Shown here piece after piece: positions 8,731 to 15,348 of a DNA stretch of 64,000 nt (position 1 is its first letter; every line of letters starts with the position of its first letter). The stretch is from Planctomycetota bacterium (GTDB taxonomy: Bacteria > Planctomycetota > PUPC01 > DSUN01), in assembly GCA_035384565.1 (NCBI GenBank), contig DAOOIT010000007.1, positions 1-64,000 of the forward strand. Direction: 5' to 3'. The position numbers were made by a program, and so were the translations under genes. A model generated the notes under the pieces. That model worked only from the letters and a program-made list of their open reading frames with translations. It made no database searches and was not told the DNA's origin.

Positions 8731-10620
8731 TCAGTCGATCCGCTTCAGGTCGTCGGCCCTCTTGGCGGGCCGCTTCACGGGCCGCTTCGGCGGCGGCGCC
8801 TGGGGCGCGGCCTTGGGCGCCGTGGGCGTCTGGGAACCGCCTTGCAGCGCACCCGGGCGCGACCGGTATGTCACCCAGAAGGTGTAGGACCAGCCCGAGG
8901 CGGCCGGGCGGCTGGCCGCGCCCGTGGCCGCGGTCTCGCCGCCTCGCCGACGCTCGGCCACCTCGGCGCGCTCTTCCTGCTGGCGTCCCTCGACCGCGAT
9001 CACGCGCGGGCGCTGCTCCTCGAGCAGGGCGCGGAGCCGCCGCACATCGTCGGCGGTGAAGGCGGTATCTTTCTCGAAGCGGACCTCGATTGTGAGATAG
9101 TCAATGGACTTCTCGTCAATCACGCGTCCGCCCACCTTTCCCAGGCTGTCCGACGTGGCGGTGGCCATGCCCGCGGCCTCGGTCGCGGAGATCTGGCGCA
9201 CGCTGTTCAGGCGGAACGGCTCGCGCTCCAGGCGGTTCACGGCCTGGTTGAGGTCACTGACGAACTCCGCCCACTCGCTGCGCCCCGGGCCCAGGGTCGT
9301 CAGCATGTTCAGGTCGGTTGCGAGTCGGCCGAGATCCGCGGCTTCCTGCTCCTTGGCCAGGAGGTCCTGGTACCGCTTGGTCTCCTGCTCGATTGGGCTG
9401 ATCTCGTCATTGCACCGGGCCACTTCGCGGGAAGCCGACTGGTAGCCGACCAGGAGCGGCATGGCCAGGAGCACGAGCGCCACGGCGGCGTAGGGGATCT
9501 TCGCGCGCAGCAGGCGCTCGCGCACGAGGTCGCGCGGCATCAGGTCTATGTTGACCCGGCCGAGGCCAAGGGCCTGGATGCCCAGCCCCAGGGCCACCGC
9601 GTAGCTGGGCAGCTCGGCCTCGAACTTCTCCGAGTCCAGCCCGCTGGCCACCCGCACGCGGTTCAGCCGGTCGAGCACGCTGACTTCGTAGTCGAGGTTC
9701 TTGCGGAAGTAGTCCACCAGTTGCGGGAGCTTGAAGGAGTTGCCGAGGAGGACGACGCGCTCGATGCGGACATTGCGCGCCTGGGCCTTGTAGTAACCGA
9801 TCGAGCGTTGGATTTCGCCGATCAGGTCGTCCACGATGGGCCGCATGGCGCCGAAGATCTTCTCGGCCTGCTTCGAGCCGGCCGCCTTGCGCTTGAGGTT
9901 TTCGGCCTCCTCAAAGGAGATCTGGTACTTCTCCTGGAGAGCGCGCGAGATGTCGTTGCCCGAGATGGCCACGCTGCGGGTCCAGAAGCGCTCGCCGTCC
10001 ACAATCACCAGGTCGGTGTTGGCCGCCCCCACGTCAATGACCACGGTGCCGCTCTCGAGCGTGCGGTCGTAGGCGAGGAAGTTGAAGAGGGCGAGGGGCG
10101 TGATCTCCACGAGGTTGGGGACCACGTGGGCCAGCCGCAGGTTGGTGAGGAAGCTGTAGGCCGTGGCCTTGCGCACGGCGAAGAAGGCCACCTCGACCTC
10201 CTCGCCGGGCGCGTCCATGCCCGAGATCGGCTGGTAGTCCCAGATGACCTCCTCGATCGGGAAGGGCATCTGGGTGCGGGCCTCGTAGCGCACGATCTCG
10301 GGGATGCGCTTCTTCTCGACGGGGGGCAACGGGATAAAGCGGGGGAACACATCGCGCCCCGGGAGCGAGACCGCCGTCGCCGCACTCTTGAGGTCGGCCT
10401 GGTACTGGAGTTCGGTGAGTGCGTTGCGGACCCGGAACTCCCTGTCCGCCGCCTGAGCCTCCCCCGCCCGCGATTCGCACGCGACCGTGTGGTACTCCTG
10501 CACGATCACCGTGTCGCCGGCTCTGCGGACCTTCACCGCCTTGACAGCGGATTCCCCAATATCAATGCCCCAGGCGATCTTCTGAGCCAAGGTTCGCGCT
10601 CCTGGGCGCCCCGCCGCCAT
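8731..10620 (-). CDS. pilM: PilM-type actin-like ATPase fused to a PilN-like domain
   Basis: Protein of 629 aa. Residues about 15-350 are a PilM/FtsA-like actin-fold ATPase: GIDIGESAVKAVKV near the start (phosphate-1 loop), VIDVGAANTDLVIVD (phosphate-2 loop) and RVVLLGNSFKLPQL (adenosine region). A TM helix follows (about 374-391, AVALVLLAMPLLVGY), then a coiled coil (CNDEISPIEQETKRYQDLL) and a PilN-like periplasmic domain. The tail is proline/lysine-rich. PilM normally binds the short cytoplasmic N-tail of a separate PilN; here the two are one chain. First gene of the operon, 41 nt downstream of the predicted start of transcription. No strong ribosome-binding site is visible. Confidence 0.88.
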   Translation of the reverse strand: MAAGRPGARTLAQKIAWGIDIGESAVKAVKVRRAGDTVIVQEYHTVACESRAGEAQAADREFRVRNALTELQYQADLKSAATAVSLPGRDVFPRFIPLPPVEKKRIPEIVRYEARTQMPFPIEEVIWDYQPISGMDAPGEEVEVAFFAVRKATAYSFLTNLRLAHVVPNLVEITPLALFNFLAYDRTLESGTVVIDVGAANTDLVIVDGERFWTRSVAISGNDISRALQEKYQISFEEAENLKRKAAGSKQAEKIFGAMRPIVDDLIGEIQRSIGYYKAQARNVRIERVVLLGNSFKLPQLVDYFRKNLDYEVSVLDRLNRVRVASGLDSEKFEAELPSYAVALGLGIQALGLGRVNIDLMPRDLVRERLLRAKIPYAAVALVLLAMPLLVGYQSASREVARCNDEISPIEQETKRYQDLLAKEQEAADLGRLATDLNMLTTLGPGRSEWAEFVSDLNQAVNRLEREPFRLNSVRQISATEAAGMATATSDSLGKVGGRVIDEKSIDYLTIEVRFEKDTAFTADDVRRLRALLEEQRPRVIAVEGRQQEERAEVAERRRGGETAATGAASRPAASGWSYTFWVTYRSRPGALQGGSQTPTAPKAAPQAPPPKRPVKRPAKRADDLKRID

Positions 10621-10667
10621 CTGGACGGTCAGCGCGGTCCGACGCCTAAACCGTCTGGTCTGTTGCG

Positions 10668-10695
10668 ATTATACATTGCTGCACCGGCCTGTCAA
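10668..10695 (-). promoter_or_regulatory. near-consensus sigma-70 promoter of the pilus operon
   Basis: On the minus strand TTGACA (10695-10690) and TATAAT (10673-10668) are separated by 16 bp. Both hexamers match the consensus exactly. Transcription would start near 10661 and read into the PilM-PilN gene. No operator-like repeat overlaps it. Confidence 0.8.
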
Positions 10696-10802
10696 GCGCA
10701 ATTTCCAGTGCATTCACCGGCGGGCCGGCGGATGTTCCGCTTGGCGTTTCTGCGCGCGGGGCGTGCCGCGGCCCGCACACTCGCCGCCCCGCACAACGGG
10801 GG

Positions 10803-11294
10803 CTAGTCGAGCAGCGCCTTCTCCTCCCAGAGGAACCACTGGCCCGTCCGGTTCAGGTAGGCCAGGCAGTTCTGGAGGATGTCGGCGTGCTGGTGTTCTT
10901 CGCTCACGAGGCGTTCGTAAAGGGCGCGAGTCCTGGCATCCTGGGCGGCCTTCGCCTGCTTCTCGTAGAGCACGATGGCTGCCTTCTCCATCTCCAGGGC
11001 CTTCTCGACGGCTTTGGTGTCGCTCGCGTCGGCGCCAAGCTCAGTCTTCAGGGCAGGCCCAAGTTCCGCGAACAGCGTCACGAGGCGTCGCTTGGGCATG
11101 TCGCCCTCGAGTGGCACATGCATCTTCTGGGCGATCCCCACGAGCACGGCCTCGTGCCGCCGCTCGTCGGCCGCCAACCCCTCGAACATCCGCTTGCCGA
11201 GAGGGTTCTTCGTCTTCGCGGCGGCCTCGGTGTAGAAGGCCAAGCCGTCGCGCTCCAACTGGATCGCGTACTGAAGGGCATCTGCCTCTGCCAT
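10803..11294 (-). CDS. ferritin-like (rubrerythrin-type) diiron protein
   Basis: Small four-helix-bundle protein of 163 aa in the ferritin-like superfamily. Metal-ligand pattern is visible: QLERDGLAFYTEA (Glu in helix 1), ADERRHEAVL (ExxH in helix 2), EMEKAAIVLYEK (helix 3) and SEEHQHADIL (ExxH in helix 4). No rubredoxin-like Cys4 domain is attached, so it is a erythrin-vestige or DUF2202-type short form rather than a classical rubrerythrin. The internal ATG was chosen because CACGAGGAG lies about 6 nt before it. Likely function is peroxide reduction or iron handling. It is transcribed divergently from the flavoprotein gene, so a redox partnership is possible but unproven. Confidence 0.85.
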   Translation of the reverse strand: MAEADALQYAIQLERDGLAFYTEAAAKTKNPLGKRMFEGLAADERRHEAVLVGIAQKMHVPLEGDMPKRRLVTLFAELGPALKTELGADASDTKAVEKALEMEKAAIVLYEKQAKAAQDARTRALYERLVSEEHQHADILQNCLAYLNRTGQWFLWEEKALLD

Positions 11295-11476
11295 TGCGAA
11301 CTCCTCGTGGTGCGCGTTCCTGGGTCGGCGCACGGCGACTTACAAGTCGGCCGGTTGCGTCCCTTGCCCGGCATCGGGCGGTATGATAGCATAACCTGCG
11401 GCAGGGCGCCACTGCAAAATTGCTGCCCGCCGGGAGCCGCCACGGGCGGCGTGGAGCCGGTTCCAGGGAGTTTCCT

Positions 11477-12100
11477 GTGGCCACCATCCGCATCCTGGGC
11501 ATCGCGGGCAGCCCCCGCAAGGGGGGCAACACCGACACGCTCCTCCGGGAGGCGCTGCGCGGGGCGGCGGACACCGGGGCCGCGACGGAGTTCCTGGCGG
11601 CGCGCTCCCTGCGGATGCGACCCTGCATCGAGTGCGACCGCTGCCAGACGACGGGCCATTGTGTGGTGCAGGACAACGCCCTGGCCGTCCACGAGAAGCT
11701 CCTCGCCACGGACCACCTGATCTTCGCCACGCCGATCTTCTTCGCCGCCGTCTCCGCCCAGGCCAAGGTGCTCATTGATCGCTGCCAGTGCTTCTGGTCG
11801 CTCAAGTACGTCATGAGGAAGCCCCTTTTCGACCCGCCTCGCCTGGGGCGCAGGGGCCTCTGGCTCGCCTGCTGCGGCTTCGACAAGCGCTGGATGTTCG
11901 ACGGCCCCCGCCGCACAATGAAGGCTCTCTTCAACGTCCTCGAATTCGAGTGGGCTGGCGAGCTGTGCTACAAGCACATTGACGCGCGGGGCGACATCCA
12001 GAAGCACCCCACGGCGCTCGCCGACGCCTACGCGGCTGGCCGCGCTCTGGCTACGGGGCAACCCATCCGCTCCACTCCCTCCCTGCCCTCGGCCTCATAG
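11477..12100 (+). CDS. iron-sulfur flavoprotein, NADPH-dependent FMN reductase family
   Basis: Flavodoxin-fold protein of 207 aa. The FMN phosphate loop GIAGSPRKGGNTDTLL is at the N-terminus. A cysteine cluster CIECDRCQTTGHC (C-x2-C-x2-C-x5-C) follows near residue 50, the compact motif that binds a 4Fe-4S cluster in archaeal and anaerobe iron-sulfur flavoproteins. TPIFFAAVSAQAKVLIDR is the second FMN-binding loop. The GTG start has AGGGAG 7 nt upstream; a longer frame lacks this. Such proteins are two-electron/one-electron switches with ferredoxin-type partners and are common in anaerobes. Divergent from the ferritin-like gene. Confidence 0.88.
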   Translation: MATIRILGIAGSPRKGGNTDTLLREALRGAADTGAATEFLAARSLRMRPCIECDRCQTTGHCVVQDNALAVHEKLLATDHLIFATPIFFAAVSAQAKVLIDRCQCFWSLKYVMRKPLFDPPRLGRRGLWLACCGFDKRWMFDGPRRTMKALFNVLEFEWAGELCYKHIDARGDIQKHPTALADAYAAGRALATGQPIRSTPSLPSAS

Positions 12101-12498
12101 CACCGCGTGCCAGGGCACTGGGCCAGCTTCACCCATCCGCCCCAGAGGCAGCCTCATTTTCGCGGTGGCCAGGTCTGCCATGAGCTTCATCGCGATCTGC
12201 ACGTCCCGGGGTCCGGCCATGCCAGACTTGTGGCGGCGGCCTTCGCGAGCGTTCCCACTCCGTGATTTCAGTTTGAATCCTGTGCGACTCCCCTCTATAA
12301 TAAAGCCATTAATGTAATCCTGCCCCCGATGGGCGTCCCCGCGGGGTCCGTGTTGACCCGCGGCGGCATGTGCCTGCCTTTGTCGGAGACGCGCGAGGGT
12401 GTCTCCGGCCCTGTGGGGCCTCCATAAGCAAAGCGTGGCCAGTTGCGTGCGGGCCGCGTGACGCGGGGATGCGCATGGATCAGCACAGGAGCCTACGG
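12101..12498. other. gene-free region with promoter and long leader before a PEP-CTERM gene
   Basis: No gene is supported here. It holds the sigma-70 promoter at 12273-12301 and about 190 nt of predicted 5' leader. The leader contains two adjacent hairpins: GGAGAC/GTCTCC (12385-12406) and GGCCC/GGGCC around TGTG (12407-12420). I could not match it to a known riboswitch. A minus-strand open frame across the region has no start signals and is treated as spurious. Confidence 0.6.
12273..12301 (+). promoter_or_regulatory. sigma-70 promoter of first PEP-CTERM gene
   Basis: TTGAAT (12273-12278) and TATAAT (12296-12301) with a 17-bp spacer. It lies in a locally AT-richer patch. The start of transcription would be near 12308, giving a leader of about 190 nt. 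Confidence 0.75.
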
Positions 12499-15024
12499 AT
12501 GCGCAGCAGATGGTCTGGGTTGGCTCTCCTCGCCCTTCTCTCTCTGGGCATTGCGTGCCAGGCATGGGGAGCCGTGATCACGTGGACGTCGGGCTCCACG
12601 ACCAATGACAACTGGAGCGATGGCGCCAACTGGGGCGGCGGCACGCCTCCCGGAGCGGCCGACACGGCGCTCTTCGACCAGACGGCCACCGGCTCCGTAG
12701 GCGGCTTCCCAGGCATCACCGGCAACAACGTGGTGGACGTCACCTTCGCTCCCATCCAGAAGCTCACCTACGGCGCGGTGGGAGCCGTGCTCACCGACCA
12801 CTACACTACGATCAACCCAGGCGTCACCCTGCGCGTGGATGGCGACGGCACGGCAGGGTCAAACGGCGGCCTGACCCTGGCCGATTTCAATGTCGGCAAC
12901 GACCTCACCAGTTACTCGGGCACCAAGACGGTCAACGTCACGTTCACTGGCGCGGGCACGCTCCAGATCGGCGCCACGGGCGCCAACACCGCCGACATCG
13001 CCATCGGCCACCGCTCCAGCGCCGCCGCGGGCGGCGGCGGCGTGGCCGCCAACGTCAACATGGCCGCCTTGGCCACCTTCATCGCCAATGTGGACGAGTT
13101 CGCCGTGGGCTTCAGCGGGTACGACGGCCCGGTCAACGCCACAGTGCTCCTCGCCGCCTCGAACACCCTCAATGCCAACACCATCAACATCGCCGACTCC
13201 TACAACAACGGCGGCAACACCTCTACCGTGCGCCTCGGCCAAACCAACGCCATCAACGCCGACACCATCTACGTCGGCCACAGGAAGTCCGCCGGCAACC
13301 TCAACTTCAACACCGGCCTGACCAATCCCACGGTCACCATCCGCGACCTATCGGGCATCGGACGGGCCGAGCTCCTCATCGGCGACAACGATGCCGACAC
13401 CGGCACCACGCCCACCTCCATCTTCGACACCACCCTGGGCACGGTGGATGCCTTGCTGGACACCGTGATCATCGGCCGACACAACCGCGGCGCGGGACAC
13501 AGCATCGGCGAGTTTCGCATGACGCTGGGCACCGTGAGCGCCAACAGCGTGCTCCTGGCCGACCCCAGCTCCGGCGGCACGAGCACCAATCCCTATAACA
13601 CCCAGGGCATCATCACCATGACCAGTCCCACCGTGGGGGGCGGCATCTTCACCGTGCTGGGCGACGTGACCGATGGCGGCGGCGTGAGCAGTCTGAACAT
13701 CTATGGCGGCACGATGGTGATCGCCGGCTCGGCCACGGCCGACAACATCCGCGTCGGCCAGAACGGCCTCACCGGCTCCCTCACGATCAACGGCACGGCC
13801 GTGACCTCGGGCGAGGCTACGAGGCGGTCCGAAATCTATGTCGGCCGTCGCACCGCCGAGACTGCCGCCCACTCGATCGGAACACTTGACCTCAGGAACG
13901 CGGACAGCTTCACCGCCTACCTGAACATCCTGGGGTTGGGTATCGGCCCTGCCACGGCCACGGCCCAGGGGCAGGCGGGCGGCGAAATGTGGCTCGCCGA
14001 CCTCAATTACATCAACGCCACGGCCATCACCCTGGCGCACTCGGTCTCCGTGGGACTCGGTGCCCAGCACTCCAAGCTCCATCTCGGCGCCAACAACACA
14101 ATCCTCACCGACACGTTCACCATCGGCGGCAGCAAGGGCCAGGGCACGGTGGACTTCATGGCGCCCGGCAGCGTGCTCAACCTCGGCACGTCCGGCCAGC
14201 GAGCCGATGTGTTCGTCGCCAACCAGACGGTCGGCACCGGCGGCGGCAGCACGGGCACTCTCGACCTCAGGAACGGGACCTTCAACGCTTGGATTGACGA
14301 GTGGGTCATTGCCAGCAAGCCCAACGATGCCACCGGCACCACCACCGGCACCGTGTGGATGAGCGATGGCCTGGTGGACGCCAACTCCATCGTCCTGGCC
14401 CGCCGCACCCAGGCCGGCACGGGCGGCACCATCAACGGCATCTTCAACTTCCTCGGGGGTTACATCACGGCCGGCACCATCACGAAGAGCCCGGTCAACG
14501 TCAACAAGGCCGGCGAGACCGTCGCCTTCAACTGGTTGGGCGGCAAGCTCAACGTCGGCACGTTCGGCAACGCGGTGCAGGCATTCAACCTGCTCAACAC
14601 CGGCACGGGCATCCTCTCGCCGGCCGGCCCCGGCGTCGTCGGCACGACCACCGTCTATGGCAACTACGTGCAAGGCGCGGGCGCCGAATTCGAGATTGAC
14701 GTCATGGGGCTGTTGGCCGGCCAGTACGATGTCCTGAACGTCCTCGGGGTCGGCACCGTGGATGGCTTGCTGAACCTCCATTTCCCCAGCGGGTACATGC
14801 CCATGGTGGGCGATTACTTCGACGTGATGTTCGCCACAGGCGGGATCACAAACCTGGGCGTGGACGCCTACAGCAACGTCGGCCTCTTCGAGGCGAGAGT
14901 GGTACCGGGGCCGTCGGGCGGCGAGTTCCTGCGGCTCACCTTTGTGCCCGAGCCGGCCACCCTGGCGGTGCTCGGTCTCGGCGCGCTCGCCATCGCGCGC
15001 CGTCGTCGCCACCAGGCCCGTTGA
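12499..15024 (+). CDS. PEP-CTERM-anchored beta-repeat surface protein, copy 1
   Basis: Secreted protein of 841 aa. The ATG is preceded by CAGGAG at 7 nt; upstream ATGs at 12469 and 12475 lack such a site. Signal peptide near residues 6-27 (LALLALLSLGIACQAWG). The body is a long glycine/threonine/asparagine-rich series of short repeating strands (motifs such as TIYVGHRK, DTVIIGRHN, EIYVGRRT, ANSIVLARR, TGTLDLRN), typical of right-handed beta-helices related to autotransporter beta-strand repeats. The C-terminus is a canonical PEP-CTERM sorting signal: FVPEPATLAVLGLG, a hydrophobic helix, then RRRR. Such proteins are cut by an exosortase and linked to the surface or extracellular matrix; no exosortase is in this window. 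Confidence 0.9.
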   Translation: MRSRWSGLALLALLSLGIACQAWGAVITWTSGSTTNDNWSDGANWGGGTPPGAADTALFDQTATGSVGGFPGITGNNVVDVTFAPIQKLTYGAVGAVLTDHYTTINPGVTLRVDGDGTAGSNGGLTLADFNVGNDLTSYSGTKTVNVTFTGAGTLQIGATGANTADIAIGHRSSAAAGGGGVAANVNMAALATFIANVDEFAVGFSGYDGPVNATVLLAASNTLNANTINIADSYNNGGNTSTVRLGQTNAINADTIYVGHRKSAGNLNFNTGLTNPTVTIRDLSGIGRAELLIGDNDADTGTTPTSIFDTTLGTVDALLDTVIIGRHNRGAGHSIGEFRMTLGTVSANSVLLADPSSGGTSTNPYNTQGIITMTSPTVGGGIFTVLGDVTDGGGVSSLNIYGGTMVIAGSATADNIRVGQNGLTGSLTINGTAVTSGEATRRSEIYVGRRTAETAAHSIGTLDLRNADSFTAYLNILGLGIGPATATAQGQAGGEMWLADLNYINATAITLAHSVSVGLGAQHSKLHLGANNTILTDTFTIGGSKGQGTVDFMAPGSVLNLGTSGQRADVFVANQTVGTGGGSTGTLDLRNGTFNAWIDEWVIASKPNDATGTTTGTVWMSDGLVDANSIVLARRTQAGTGGTINGIFNFLGGYITAGTITKSPVNVNKAGETVAFNWLGGKLNVGTFGNAVQAFNLLNTGTGILSPAGPGVVGTTTVYGNYVQGAGAEFEIDVMGLLAGQYDVLNVLGVGTVDGLLNLHFPSGYMPMVGDYFDVMFATGGITNLGVDAYSNVGLFEARVVPGPSGGEFLRLTFVPEPATLAVLGLGALAIARRRRHQAR

Positions 15025-15348
15025 ACACGCCTGCTGAGGCCGGCTCCCGCTGCGCAACACAAGCGGAGCAGCTCATAGAGACTCGGTCGCGTGAGCACTC
15101 GCCTGCTCGGCGCAGTCCAGGTTCGTGGACGGCGGTGTCAGGTTCTGCATGCGCCGTCATCGCGGGTGGCGACGTTTCGTTTGCGGCCCAGCCAACGGCT
15201 CAACGCTTCGCCCTGCATATGTAAAGCCTACAACTACACTTACGGCAGCTCCGGGATATGAGGGGAGGAGCATAGCTACTGGCACGGTATTTGCTAGACG
15301 AAGTCGGTAAGAGAGCCATGGCCAGCCAGACGCATCAGGAGACTGCCA
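15025..15348. other. intergenic region with sigma-54 control elements
   Basis: No gene is supported. It carries the sigma-54 promoter at 15280-15295. About 37 bp upstream lies an imperfect inverted pair GTAAAG (15221-15226) and CTTAC (15239-15243), a possible but weak activator site. No clear terminator for the upstream gene was seen. Confidence 0.5.
15280..15295 (+). promoter_or_regulatory. sigma-54 (-24/-12) promoter of second PEP-CTERM gene
   Basis: TGGCAC (15280-15285), 5 bp, then TTGCT (15291-15295). This is an exact fit to the TGGCAC-N5-TTGC[AT] core, with both the GG and GC elements. Transcription would begin near 15307, about 42 nt before the ATG. Sigma-54 control with an enhancer-binding protein is known for PEP-CTERM gene sets in other bacteria (PrsK/PrsR systems). 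Confidence 0.8.

Noticed and set aside
7966..10806. Plus-strand open frame of 946 codons.
   Set aside because: Antisense to the pilus operon; no start signals and no recognisable domain, while the opposite strand encodes PilM and a TM protein.
12302..12498. Leader of the first PEP-CTERM gene as a cyclic-di-GMP riboswitch.
   Set aside because: Some words looked similar at first, but the conserved GEMM core is absent.
12095..12565. Minus-strand open frame of 156 codons between the flavoprotein and PEP-CTERM genes.
   Set aside because: It reads through the predicted promoter and leader of the plus-strand gene, has no ribosome-binding site and no recognised motif. A remnant of a decayed gene cannot be fully excluded.
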